Counted from the first letter of the stretch, positions 42,562 to 51,296 are shown. The stretch is 64,000 bases of DNA from Gottfriedia sp049568075 (GCA_049568075.1 CP144911.1), one strand, 5' to 3'. Numbers and translations: made by a program. Notes: generated by a model from the letters alone, not told the origin.

Positions 42562-43422
42562 TTGGCATATGTAGAACTTGATTCTCATACAAAGCTCTAC
42601 TATGAAGATCACGGAGAAGGTCAAACAGTTGTTTTTGTTCATGGAGTAATGATGAGTAGTAAGTTTTTTCATAAACAAGTACCGTATTTTAGTAAAAATT
42701 ATCGCGTCATTACTTTAGACTTACGAGCACATGGTAAGTCCTCAAAAGTTCAATATGGGCACACAGTGGCACAGTACGCTCGTGATTTAAAATGCTTTAT
42801 TGAAAAACTAGATTTAAAGGATGTAATTTTAGTAGGTTGGTCAATGGGAGCTTTTGTATTGTGGGATTATGTTAATCAATTTGGGAGTAAAAATATTAAG
42901 GCGCTAACAGTTGTTGATCAATCTGCATCCGATTATATATGGCCAGATTGGGAGTTTGGAGCATTTGATTTTACGATTTTAAAAAATGTAATGCAGTCGA
43001 TCCAAGAAGATCAGAACAAATTTAATAGTGATTTTATATATGGTATGTATATGGATCAACCTGATCCAAAAGAACAAAAATGGATCTTAAAAGAAATGAA
43101 TAAATTACCTGCAGCGATTGCAAGTACAATCGTGTTTAATCAAACGGCTGTAGATTATCGGGATACTCTTTGTAATGTTGATATTCCAACATTAATTTGT
43201 TTTGGTAGTCATGGATTTTTTCCATTAGCCGCTGGTGAGTTTATACAAAAAAATATAAAAGGTTCAAAATTTGTTCCATTTTATAATAGTAGTCATCTTT
43301 TATTTTTGGAAGAAACAGATAAGTTCAATCAGGAGCTAGACGAATTTTTTAAGGAAGTACAAAAATCTGGAAAAGGAAAAACAAAATCTAGAAAAAAAGA
43401 AAAAAGAAAAGCAGGAAACTAA
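42562..43422 (+). CDS. Alpha/beta hydrolase
   Basis: 286 aa. HGVMMSS oxyanion region, nucleophile elbow GWSMGA, acid in CFGSHGFFP-region (weak; the usual Asp is not obvious) and His in NSSHLLFLEE. LDLRAHGKSS is typical of haloperoxidase- or esterase-like members. A Lys/Arg-rich tail KTKSRKKEKRKAGN ends the protein. GGGGGCG is placed to serve the TTG at 42562; the ATG at 42547 is the alternative. Substrate unknown. Confidence 0.78.
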   Translation: MAYVELDSHTKLYYEDHGEGQTVVFVHGVMMSSKFFHKQVPYFSKNYRVITLDLRAHGKSSKVQYGHTVAQYARDLKCFIEKLDLKDVILVGWSMGAFVLWDYVNQFGSKNIKALTVVDQSASDYIWPDWEFGAFDFTILKNVMQSIQEDQNKFNSDFIYGMYMDQPDPKEQKWILKEMNKLPAAIASTIVFNQTAVDYRDTLCNVDIPTLICFGSHGFFPLAAGEFIQKNIKGSKFVPFYNSSHLLFLEETDKFNQELDEFFKEVQKSGKGKTKSRKKEKRKAGN

Positions 43423-43528
43423 ATGGTGAACAAGGAATGCAGGATTTAGGCCATTTAGGATTGAAAAATTTTGTTTTCAATTCTTGCCCTACCTGCTTTT
43501 CTTGTTTTTATTCTTCCTGCCATTAACT

Positions 43529-44128
43529 TCACTTAAACCAACCTTTTTCTTTTGATTGTTTTATAGCTTCGATTCTATTTTTAACCTCTAATTTGTCCAA
43601 AATCATAGATATATAATTTCTAACTGTTCCTGTTTTCAGACTCAATTCATCCGCAATTTCTTGTGTGTTTTTACCATCCGCTACTAGTTCTAAAACTTCT
43701 TTTTCACGGTCAGTTAACGGATTTTCTTCAGCGTATACATCATCCATAAGTTCTGGAGCATAAATTCTCTTCCCGGCAATAATACTTCTAATTGAACTAG
43801 CTAACTCTTCACTTGGACTATCCTTTAATAAATAGCCTTTTACACCCGCTTTTAATGCTCTTTGAAAATAACCTGATCTAGCAAAAGTTGTTAAAATAAT
43901 CACTTTACAATCTAAAGCTTTTAATTCTTCTGCAGCTTCAAGTCCAGTTTTACCAGGCATTTCAATATCCATTATACAAATGTCAGGTTGTAATTGCTTG
44001 ACTAGTTTAACTGCTTCTTCTCCATTTGATGCTTGACCAACAACTTCCATATCATCTTCTAGATTAAGTAAAGAACCAAGAGCACCTAATAGCATTCGTT
44101 GGTCTTCAGCAATTACGATCCTAATCAT
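43529..44128 (-). CDS. desR: Response regulator DesR
   Basis: 199 aa, NarL/LuxR class, same length as B. subtilis DesR. Receiver with phospho-acceptor D54 (CIMDIEMPG) and C-terminal HTH LTDREKEVLELVADGKNTQE followed by ELSLKTGTVRNYIS. Activates des when phosphorylated by DesK at low temperature. Overlaps desK by 4 bp. Confidence 0.93.
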   Translation of the reverse strand: MIRIVIAEDQRMLLGALGSLLNLEDDMEVVGQASNGEEAVKLVKQLQPDICIMDIEMPGKTGLEAAEELKALDCKVIILTTFARSGYFQRALKAGVKGYLLKDSPSEELASSIRSIIAGKRIYAPELMDDVYAEENPLTDREKEVLELVADGKNTQEIADELSLKTGTVRNYISMILDKLEVKNRIEAIKQSKEKGWFK

Positions 44129-45261
44129 ACTAGTTCCTCCAATTCAATTTGTTTTACATCGATTGGAACTGTCATAATTAAAGTCATTCCGTTTTCACAG
44201 TTTACCTCTAATGTTCCATTCACAAATTCGAGTCGTTCCTTCATTCCAATTAACCCATAGCCAGTTGTAAACTTTTCCAATTTACAACCAACTCCATTAT
44301 CTATTACCGAAAAAATTATTTCATTTTTCATTTGTTTAATTGATATTTTACATAAAGTGGCACTACTATGTTTTACAACATTTGTTACGGCTTCCTTTAA
44401 GCACATACTGACAATATTTTCTGTCAGTAAGGAAACATTTGAAAGTTGGAAGTTTTCGTTACATTCAACTGTAATTTCAGCCGCATGTAGAATTTGCTTA
44501 ATTCTTATTATTTCGTCTTTAATTCGAATCCCTCTCATTTGAGAAACGATTTTTCGTACCTCATTTAAAGCTGTTCTGGCCGTTTGTTGTACATCCTTTA
44601 ATTCATTTTGAGCTAAATCCGGATCCTTTGTAATTAACTTTCTAGCTAAGTCACTTTTTAAGCCAATCAGAGAAAGTTTTTGACCTAGTGTATCATGTAA
44701 ATCACGAGCAATTCTTTGACGTTCTTCTAGTTTTACAAGATCTGATATACGTTTATTAGCATCTACTAACTTTTCTTCCAATTGCCCTCTTTCATTTCGA
44801 CTGTAAAGACTAAATGGTAATAAAATAACGCTAATCCAAGTAATGATAATAAATGGAAGTTGCCTAATGATTAATTCTTCTTGAAGGATAATCGTGATGT
44901 TGATTGATATTGTAGTGATGACTAAATGAAGGATATATAAAGTTAAAAAAGTAGCTCGATTTTTTCTCTTTCCAATCATATAAGCTATAAAAAATGCAAA
45001 ATATACATAGCTAAAAAGTATATTCATTGAAGTGGATATGATGATTAAGATGGATGACCATAGAAAAATTGACCATCCTTTTGATCTGTACGCCAATCGA
45101 TAGATAATAAAAAATGATATTGTTAGTAAAATCCCGATTATGATTCTTAAAGTGGAATGAGCAGAAAGAAAAATAAAATAAAATGGCAATATTCCTAAAA
45201 CTGTCCAAATATATGGTGAGATTCCTGTACTTTTTAGGAAAACTAAATATCTTTTAAACAT
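44125..45261 (-). CDS. desK: Membrane thermosensor histidine kinase DesK
   Basis: 378 aa. Five N-terminal membrane helices (about 18-150), a two-helix DHp with H189 in RIARDLHDTLGQKLSLIG (HisKA_3) and an HATPase domain with DNGVGC and GYGLIGMKERLE. Senses membrane thickness; in the cold it phosphorylates DesR. GAGGTAAATTT precedes the ATG. It follows des across a hairpin. Confidence 0.93.
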   Translation of the reverse strand: MFKRYLVFLKSTGISPYIWTVLGILPFYFIFLSAHSTLRIIIGILLTISFFIIYRLAYRSKGWSIFLWSSILIIISTSMNILFSYVYFAFFIAYMIGKRKNRATFLTLYILHLVITTISINITIILQEELIIRQLPFIIITWISVILLPFSLYSRNERGQLEEKLVDANKRISDLVKLEERQRIARDLHDTLGQKLSLIGLKSDLARKLITKDPDLAQNELKDVQQTARTALNEVRKIVSQMRGIRIKDEIIRIKQILHAAEITVECNENFQLSNVSLLTENIVSMCLKEAVTNVVKHSSATLCKISIKQMKNEIIFSVIDNGVGCKLEKFTTGYGLIGMKERLEFVNGTLEVNCENGMTLIMTVPIDVKQIELEELV

Positions 45262-45360
45262 AAATTTACCTCATTATTCAAACATTTTGTGACCTACTTT
45301 AACAATCTTATCATATTTAAGCAAAGTTAATCTTTATAAAAATGTAAATAAAATACATCA

Positions 45361-45385
45361 AAAGTTCAGACAGTGTCTGAACTTT
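45361..45385 (-). terminator. Palindromic hairpin overlapping the des stop codon
   Basis: AAAGTTCAGACA / TGTCTGAACTTT is a perfect inverted repeat that contains the des TGA. Only a short T-run (TTTTGAT) follows, so partial termination between des and desKR is likely. Confidence 0.6.
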
Positions 45386-46391
45386 CGTGATTTACTTTAT
45401 AGATTGATTTTATATCTTTAAATCCTACAAATCGCTTTGTTTCTTCATCCCATAATCTGAATTTTAAAGATGTAAAACTTGTTTTTAGTGTAATCGTCGG
45501 TACATTTTGTAATGGAAGCGTATTATTATGAACAGACTCTAAATTATAATTCGGTACCCTTGGACTTAAATGATGAACATGGTGGTATCCAATATTACCA
45601 GTTATCCATTGTAATACTTTTGGAAGTTTATAAAAAGAGCTTCCCTCAACCGCTGCTTTTACATATTCCCAATTCGCATCTTCTTCAAAATAAGTGTCTT
45701 CAAATTGGTGCTGTACATAGAAAAGCCAAATTCCTAATACTGCCGAAATGAAAAAGATCGGACCTTCCACTATTAAATAATTTTCCCAACCTATTGTATA
45801 GCAAAATAAAGCTGAAACCCCAACAATTAAAATATTCGTTAAATAAGTGTTTAGTCTTTCTTTTAATTTTGCATTTTTCGTATTGAATCGATTGGAAATT
45901 AATACGATATAAATTGGTCCTAAACCAAACATGATTAATGGATTACGGTATAGACGATATTGTATTTTTGTCCAGAAAGGTGCTGCAACGTACTCTTCAA
46001 CAGTTAAAACCCACATATCTCCAATTCCACGCTTATCTAAGTTACCACTGGTCGCATGGTGGACTGAATGACTATGCTTCCACTGGCTGAAAGGAAATAA
46101 TGTAACAACGCCTGTAATTGTGCCAAGAACTTTATTTGCTGTTTTATTCTTAAAAAACGATTGATGACAACAGTCATGGAAGATAATAAATATCCTTATT
46201 AAGAATAGTGCAGCAACTATATCAATAAAGATCGTTAATACTACTGAAATAGAAATACTTTTATAAGCAAGATACCACAAGAAGATAAATGGAATAAAAG
46301 TATTAATCATTTGCCAAATACTAGCTTTTAAATTTGATTTTTCATAAGGAATAATTTGCTTTCGTAAACTCTTTTGATTTTCTTTTGACAT
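45366..46391 (-). CDS. des: Acyl-lipid desaturase Des
   Basis: 341 aa (B. subtilis Des is 352). Three histidine boxes of the diiron site are intact: HDCCHQ, HSVHHA in KHSHSVHHATSGN and HHVHH in GYHHVHHLSP. Four or so membrane helices. Introduces a double bond into membrane phospholipid acyl chains after cold shock. First gene of des-desK-desR; a palindrome likely to bind DesR lies upstream. Confidence 0.93.
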   Translation of the reverse strand: MSKENQKSLRKQIIPYEKSNLKASIWQMINTFIPFIFLWYLAYKSISISVVLTIFIDIVAALFLIRIFIIFHDCCHQSFFKNKTANKVLGTITGVVTLFPFSQWKHSHSVHHATSGNLDKRGIGDMWVLTVEEYVAAPFWTKIQYRLYRNPLIMFGLGPIYIVLISNRFNTKNAKLKERLNTYLTNILIVGVSALFCYTIGWENYLIVEGPIFFISAVLGIWLFYVQHQFEDTYFEEDANWEYVKAAVEGSSFYKLPKVLQWITGNIGYHHVHHLSPRVPNYNLESVHNNTLPLQNVPTITLKTSFTSLKFRLWDEETKRFVGFKDIKSIYKVNHESSDTV

Positions 46392-46476
46392 TTAGAAGTT
46401 CCTTCCTAATGTTGTAACTTTTCATTATTATATTATCCTAATTATATAAGTTAATTTTTCTAGTGGTAGTAGCAGG

Positions 46477-46505
46477 CGTCATATGAAAAAGATGACAAAT
46501 GTCAT
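46477..46505. promoter_or_regulatory. Candidate DesR operator upstream of des
   Basis: ATGACA-AA-TGTCAT at 46492-46505 is an inverted repeat of 6-bp arms, with GTCATATGA just beside it (46478-46486). It lies ~100 bp before the des start. Phospho-DesR is known to bind two adjacent sites upstream of des in B. subtilis. Confidence 0.5.
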
Positions 46506-46597
46506 ATTAAATTAAACGCTTACTTTCAATCTCGATTTCATCTAAACATATTAATTAGAATGTTTAATTTTTTGGTAAATATTATGGTTTTTTCATA

Positions 46598-46630
46598 AAA
46601 AAAAGTAATACTCAAATAGTATTACTTTTT
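46598..46630 (-). terminator. Terminator of the membrane gene at 46661
   Basis: AAAAGTAATACT-CAAAT-AGTATTACTTTTT, T-run on both strands. Confidence 0.85.
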
Positions 46631-46660
46631 AATCAGTTAGAACTCCATAATAAGCAATTT

Positions 46661-47188
46661 TTATGGTGTTGCCACTTTTTTATTATTTTTTATTTTTCCA
46701 AAAGGTTTAAAATACGTAATGAACGTCATGAATGCTAAACAACTTAAGTTAAATATTCCAGTTATAATAATCGAAAGCCAAGTTGACTCAAATTTATTTT
46801 GATTAAGTGCACTCGCACCTAATCCTTCTGCGGTTTTTACTAAATATGCGAACCAATCATTAATCAAAAAGATGCCAATCAGAATAATTAAGACAGTTAG
46901 AATAAGTTTTATAACAACCCAATAATGCTTTACTAATCCCCACTGCGTCCATACAGAAAGTAAAATCCCAGTAACTAAAGTTGCAAGTGCAGGATATTTT
47001 AGTAAATTTTCATCAATGATATGCATACTTGATAATGTATAAATAAGCTGCTCCGAGTTTTGGGCATTTTTTAAATCTAAAGCTAATATTATTAAACTTA
47101 ATGTACCTCCAAACCAAGCACATACTGCTAAAACATGTACACTAACTAATATATTTTTTTTCGTTAAATTTAATTTCTTTTTAGCCAC
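46661..47188 (-). CDS. DUF2269-like integral membrane protein
   Basis: 175 aa with four helices. VHVLAVCAWFGGTLSLIILAL (conserved His, Trp and GG) and YPALATLVTGILLSVWTQWG are typical of DUF2269/CopD-like heme or copper membrane proteins. A basic tail ends KIKNNKKVATP. Function unknown; single gene. Confidence 0.7.
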   Translation of the reverse strand: MAKKKLNLTKKNILVSVHVLAVCAWFGGTLSLIILALDLKNAQNSEQLIYTLSSMHIIDENLLKYPALATLVTGILLSVWTQWGLVKHYWVVIKLILTVLIILIGIFLINDWFAYLVKTAEGLGASALNQNKFESTWLSIIITGIFNLSCLAFMTFITYFKPFGKIKNNKKVATP

Positions 47189-47478
47189 TACTCTGTTCCC
47201 TCCGTTTTCATTAATTTTATACTTTTCATCATAGTGGCAACATATAAAACTGCTATTATCAATTTCTTAAATAATTCTTAAATCATTTCTAAAACTAAAT
47301 TGCTTATTAATTGACGACCAGATAAAGTTACTTCACCGCTGTTTTAACATGAAAAAATTTGTATTTTCTTTGGTGAAGTATTGAAATTAATGTATTTTCT
47401 CATTGAATATGAAAAAGAGTCATCTTATAAGCGAGTTTACTAACTCACAGGATCACTCTTTATTTATTGTATTGAAAT
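47189..47478. other. Spacer with a terminator for the two-component genes
   Basis: AAAGAGTGATC...TGAGT and ACTC...GATGACTCTTT at about 47411-47462 form a long imperfect hairpin with T-rich flank on the minus strand. The remaining ~220 bp are AT-rich with no gene seen. Confidence 0.55.
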
Positions 47479-48168
47479 TTAATCTTTAAACCGATATCCC
47501 GCTCCCCATATCGTCTCAATATAATCCGGATTGGACGGGTCAACTTCTATTTTTTCTCGGATTTTTCGGATATGAACAGTTACAGTAGAAATATCTCCGA
47601 CCGTTTCAAATCCCCAAATTCGATCAAATAATAATTCTTTACTAAATACTTTATTTGGATTTGAAGCAAGAAATGTAAGTAAGTTAAATTCCTTCGTTGT
47701 GAATATTTTTTCTTCTCCATTAACAAGAACTTTTCTAGAATCTTTTTGAATTGTAAGTCCCCTTACTTGAAGTTCATCTACATTAAGATAACCTTTATTT
47801 GCTAAACGTTGATACCTTGAAAGATGAGCTTTCACTCTAGCAATTAATTCACTTGGACTAAATGGTTTCACGATAAAATCATCTGCCCCTAGACCAAATC
47901 CCCTAATTTTATCAATATCTTCTGTTTTTGCTGAAACAATTAGGATTGGGATGTCTTTTCTTTCTCGGATTTTCTTACATATTTCAAATCCATTTAATTC
48001 TGGTAACATTAAGTCGAGTATGATTAAATCATATTCCTGAGATAAAGCTTTTTGAAGTCCGCTTTTCCCATTTGATTCGATTTCAACTTCAAAATCATTT
48101 ATTTCTAAATAATCTCTTTGTAATAAAGCGATACTTTGATCATCTTCTATAATTAAAACCTTTTTCAT
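47479..48168 (-). CDS. OmpR/PhoB family response regulator
   Basis: 229 aa. Receiver with D52 in LIILDLMLPELNG, conserved K in FIVKPFSP, and a winged-helix DNA-binding domain ending DPDYIETIWGAGYRF-like (DYIETIWGAGYRFKD). Overlaps its kinase by 4 bp. The target genes are unknown; no transporter is adjacent to hint at the signal. Confidence 0.9.
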   Translation of the reverse strand: MKKVLIIEDDQSIALLQRDYLEINDFEVEIESNGKSGLQKALSQEYDLIILDLMLPELNGFEICKKIRERKDIPILIVSAKTEDIDKIRGFGLGADDFIVKPFSPSELIARVKAHLSRYQRLANKGYLNVDELQVRGLTIQKDSRKVLVNGEEKIFTTKEFNLLTFLASNPNKVFSKELLFDRIWGFETVGDISTVTVHIRKIREKIEVDPSNPDYIETIWGAGYRFKD

Positions 48169-49271
48169 TTTGTCACCTTTAATAATGATTTCTTATTTAA
48201 TGAAAGAAAAATGTTTGTATATTCACCAATTTGACTTTCTGCCCACACTTCTCCACCGTGCTCTTCTATGATTCTTTTTGCAATAGCCAGCCCGAGTCCC
48301 GTCCCACCTGTTGATAGATTTCTTGATGGATCGGCTCGGTAAAAACGATCAAAAATAAACGGAAGCGCCTCTTTCGAAATCCCTTTACCATTATCATGAA
48401 ATTTTATTTTTATTTTTTCTTTGTCATCTATTAATTTTATAGTAATTTGCTTTTCATCTTTATCCATGTATTTCAAACTATTTTGAATGATATTTGTCAT
48501 TACACGTTTGAATTGTTCACGGTCTATTAGTACAATACTATTTTCTCGATCCACATTCTCACGATAAGTAATACTTACATTTATCGGTTTTAAATCAAAT
48601 TTCAATTCCTCAATCCGATCGACTAAATAATCATGAATATTTACTTCTTCAAAATGGAATGGTACTCGTTTTAAATCTAACTTCGAATAAAGGAATAGTT
48701 CATTAATCAATTGATCCATATCTAAGGTTTTCAGATAAATTGTTTCAATATACCTGTCCATTTTTTCTGGGGTGTTCGCCACGCCATCTTTAATTCCTTC
48801 AATATATCCCTTTATTGATGTAATTGGCGTTTTTAGATCATGTGAAATATTGGCAATTAATTCTTTACGATTTTCTTCGTATTTTTTCTGTATTTCAGCT
48901 GACTCTTTTAGATTTCTTCTCATTAATTCAAAGCTAATGGCTAACTGACCGAGTTCATCATTGTTTATTGGTTTTACTTCAAAATTTAAATTTCCTTCAC
49001 TAATTTGTTTAGCAGCAATTGTAAGATTTTTTACTGGCCTTAGTATGCTTCTTGAAACAAAATATGATAGCACTCCATTTGTAATTGCAAAAATAGGGAC
49101 AATGATTCCGAAACGAAAAAAATAAAATGAATGGGGTGGATGATCATTAAATTTAGGTACAAAAACTTTATAGTAAAACACACCGAGTAAAATCTCGATG
49201 AGGATAAAAGAAATGATTGGTATAACAATCATTGCTATATTAGATAGGATTAACCGTTTTCGAATCGACAA
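48165..49271 (-). CDS. HAMP-domain sensor histidine kinase
   Basis: 368 aa. Two membrane helices (about 8-33 and 54-75) with only ~20 residues outside, HAMP (76-125), HisKA with H144 in NISHDLKTPITSIKGYIEG, and HATPase with FHDNGKGIS and GGTGLGLAIAKRI. The tiny outer loop (FNDHPPHSFYFF) suggests sensing in or at the membrane. TTG start; weak binding site. Confidence 0.9.
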   Translation of the reverse strand: MSIRKRLILSNIAMIVIPIISFILIEILLGVFYYKVFVPKFNDHPPHSFYFFRFGIIVPIFAITNGVLSYFVSRSILRPVKNLTIAAKQISEGNLNFEVKPINNDELGQLAISFELMRRNLKESAEIQKKYEENRKELIANISHDLKTPITSIKGYIEGIKDGVANTPEKMDRYIETIYLKTLDMDQLINELFLYSKLDLKRVPFHFEEVNIHDYLVDRIEELKFDLKPINVSITYRENVDRENSIVLIDREQFKRVMTNIIQNSLKYMDKDEKQITIKLIDDKEKIKIKFHDNGKGISKEALPFIFDRFYRADPSRNLSTGGTGLGLAIAKRIIEEHGGEVWAESQIGEYTNIFLSLNKKSLLKVTK

Positions 49272-49440
49272 AATTTATTCCAACTTTCAGGTGAGAGATG
49301 AACTTTTACTTAATTTCAGTTTTGAAACTTGTATGTGGCATAGTATAATTCAGAAAAATTAATAGCCTATTATTAAATTCTTAAATAATTCTTAAATTTT
49401 ATACTACCATTCTCCCGAAAACTAAATTTAGGTAAAATAT

Positions 49441-49475
49441 AAAAAAAGTGTGACACATTCATTAGTATCACACTT
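49441..49475 (-). terminator. Terminator of the HTH-F1beta gene
   Basis: AAGTGTGA / TCACACTT stem with a 19-base loop and seven T on the minus strand. Confidence 0.8.
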
Positions 49476-49488
49476 GGCATTAACTTTT

Positions 49489-50532
49489 CTACAGGCTACC
49501 AATAAAATTCATTTTAGCTACTTCCATTGAATCGTAAGCACCATCGATTAGTTTTCGAACATCTTGTAAAGTATTTTGCAAATTAACAGATGCTCCTTTT
49601 GTACCTGTGAATTCTTCTGCTACGAAAAATGGTTGAGTTAAATAGGCTTCTAATAATTCACCACGTTTATATGTTAATTTTTCATTTTCTGGTAATGAAT
49701 CTAATCCATGTACTGCTACTAATGATCTCAACTCACGATAACGACGTAGTAATTTCTGAGCTGCTTTTTGCACTTGGTTGTGGGTTTGATCTGGTTGATT
49801 ATCTTCTAAAACTGTGGATGTTGAATGAATAGGATTAATTGCAGGATATTTATGTCTGAAAGCTAAGTCTGCATCAAACAGCCATAATGTTTCTAAAGGT
49901 CCGTAAGGGAAATCTTCGTCCACCGCTTCTCCTTTTAAATCAACTAAAAAAGTAGTTACCTCTTCAATACCGATATCTGCTAATTTTTGTTGGAGACGGT
50001 TTATATCACCTGTAATGACGTTTGAACGATCTGCTGCGAACGCAAACTCTACGTTTTTTCCCGCTTTTGCAATCGCTTCATACACTTCATCAATTGAATA
50101 ACATACTAAATTTACATCAGCTAAAATATCGTCAATTTCTGGATGCTCTCCTTCTGGTTTTAATAAAATCGTAAAATATGAATCATTCTTTAATTTATAT
50201 AACATTTCTGCTAATACAACTAATTGCCCCATGCCTGGTCTTGCAACCAACCCGACTGTACCACCTTTTACTAATGGAGCAAATAAATCAAGCGTTTTTA
50301 TTCCTGTTTCAATCATCTCAATCTTCTCCCCTCTAATAATCAGTTCATCCAATGTACATTCTGCTAAAGCAGCTAATGCGACTAGTGTTCTTACTTCTGA
50401 GCGACCAATTGGAATTTTCCCAGTACATAAATTGGAAACAGTTGCTGGTCGAAGTCCAACAGATTTCGCAGAAGTAGTCAAATTCGGTACTCTACGGCGT
50501 AATAATGCGACATTCAAGCGTAAATTTTCCAT
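49489..50532 (-). CDS. HTH protein fused to a degenerate F1-ATPase beta-like domain
   Basis: 347 aa with an unusual architecture. Residues 1-68 look like a Cro/CI-type helix-turn-helix (SAKSVGLRPATVSNLCTGK, then a helix ending DELIIRGE). From residue 74 the protein follows F1-ATPase beta: ETGIKTLDLFAPLVKGG matches ETGIKVIDLLAPYxKGG; YPAINPIHSTSTVLED matches YPAVDPLxSTSRxL; AAQKLLRRYRELRSLVAVHG with LDSLPENEKL matches the C-terminal helix with the DELSEED region; LTQPFFVAEEFTGTKGASVN matches LSQxFHVAExFTGxxG. The P-loop, GGAGVGKTV in F1 beta, is ARPGMGQLV here (97-105), so the Lys and Thr that hold ATP phosphate and Mg are lost. About 100 residues between P-loop and Walker B are shortened. It is probably a non-catalytic regulator. 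It is a single gene with its own promoter, paired palindromes and terminator, far from any atp operon here. Confidence 0.8.
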   Translation of the reverse strand: MENLRLNVALLRRRVPNLTTSAKSVGLRPATVSNLCTGKIPIGRSEVRTLVALAALAECTLDELIIRGEKIEMIETGIKTLDLFAPLVKGGTVGLVARPGMGQLVVLAEMLYKLKNDSYFTILLKPEGEHPEIDDILADVNLVCYSIDEVYEAIAKAGKNVEFAFAADRSNVITGDINRLQQKLADIGIEEVTTFLVDLKGEAVDEDFPYGPLETLWLFDADLAFRHKYPAINPIHSTSTVLEDNQPDQTHNQVQKAAQKLLRRYRELRSLVAVHGLDSLPENEKLTYKRGELLEAYLTQPFFVAEEFTGTKGASVNLQNTLQDVRKLIDGAYDSMEVAKMNFIGSL

Positions 50533-50552
50533 TTTTCTCCTCCTTTAAGTTT

Positions 50553-50581
50553 AATTTATTCGAATTTACAGAATTATGCAA
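50553..50581 (-). promoter_or_regulatory. Sigma-A promoter of the HTH-F1beta gene
   Basis: Minus strand: TTGCAT (rc of 50576-50581) and TAAATT (rc of 50553-50558), exactly 17 bp apart. Start of RNA near 50546, only ~14 bases before the ATG, with AAAGGAGGAG between. Confidence 0.65.
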
Positions 50582-50588
50582 GTGTTTT

Positions 50589-50625
50589 TTACTTTAAAGA
50601 GTAATTTTTTTACCCTTAAGAGTAA
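50589..50625. promoter_or_regulatory. Two operator-like palindromes 21 bp apart
   Basis: TTACTTTAAAGAGTAA (50589-50604) and TTACCCTTAAGAGTAA (50610-50625) are two copies of one 16-bp palindrome, offset by 21 bp (two helical turns), directly upstream of the -35. They are well placed for binding by the HTH protein itself; the position upstream of -35 fits activation better than steric repression. Confidence 0.65.
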
Positions 50626-50720
50626 AAAAGGTATTATTCATTAAAAGCGCTTTATGTTTTGGAAAATAATTATTTTTTTTAATCAGTAGGTCTGAGTAGT
50701 ATTTCTTATCAATGAATAGT

Positions 50721-50751
50721 AAAAAAAGAGAAGTGGATCAGTCTTCTCTTT
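50721..50751 (-). terminator. Terminator-like hairpin without an obvious upstream gene
   Basis: AAAGAGAAG / CTTCTCTTT stem with a 9-base loop followed by seven T on the minus strand. No minus-strand gene precedes it for over 800 bp. The spacer 50626-50899 otherwise shows only the AAAGGAG site for the gene at 50900. Confidence 0.6.
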
Positions 50752-50899
50752 GATGTGTTTCTATATGAATTGATCATGTTAATAATAATGATTTTCTACT
50801 ATATTACAAACATCTATATGGCTATTTAAATGTCAGCCCAAACAAAAAACATTAATTTTCATAATTTAATAAGGATAAAACTAAAAAGGAGTTGATAAA

Positions 50900-51280
50900 A
50901 TGAACTTTTCCCCTCATTATAGAACATTTCCAGGCTTTCCAGGACAACCGGGCGGTTTTCCAGGGCAACCAGGTGGATTCCCAGGCTTTCCGGGACATCC
51001 GGGTGGTGGAGGCCATGGTCAATCTCAAGGTCAACCGACTGCACCACCACCTTCATTCACACCAACAATGTCTCAAGCTACAGCATTCGCAGTAGATCCT
51101 GGTGCAATTGCTGGGTGTCGATTTAGAAATACTTATGTTTGGTTGAATAATGGAGAACAATTTTGGTACTTTCCAACCTTCGTTGGCAGGCATTCAGTTG
51201 CAGGCTGGAGATGGATTGGCTGGAGATGGGTTTTCTTTGGAATTGATACACATCGAATTAGATCGTTTACGTGCTTCTAA
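50900..51280 (+). CDS. PGF/PGG-repeat protein with Trp/Arg-rich C-terminal domain
   Basis: 126 aa. Residues 10-40 are repeats of PGF, PGQPGG and PGH; 41-58 is Gln/Pro-rich; 59-126 is a conserved-looking domain with AFAVDPGAIAGCRFRNTYVW, RWIGWRWVFFG and the end RIRSFTCF. Similar proteins are common in the B. cereus group and other bacilli, often misnamed transporter; a surface or spore-coat role is likely. No signal peptide. AAAAGGAG precedes the ATG. The proline-rich repeat could be a substrate of the prolyl 4-hydroxylase at 39955 (inference). Confidence 0.75.
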   Translation: MNFSPHYRTFPGFPGQPGGFPGQPGGFPGFPGHPGGGGHGQSQGQPTAPPPSFTPTMSQATAFAVDPGAIAGCRFRNTYVWLNNGEQFWYFPTFVGRHSVAGWRWIGWRWVFFGIDTHRIRSFTCF

Positions 51281-51296
51281 AAACTATAGCTACTTT

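Noticed and set aside
50852..51056. Minus-strand frames opposite the PGF-repeat gene
   Set aside because: Products of the low-complexity repeats read backwards; no start signal. Kept only as a reason to look for antisense RNA.
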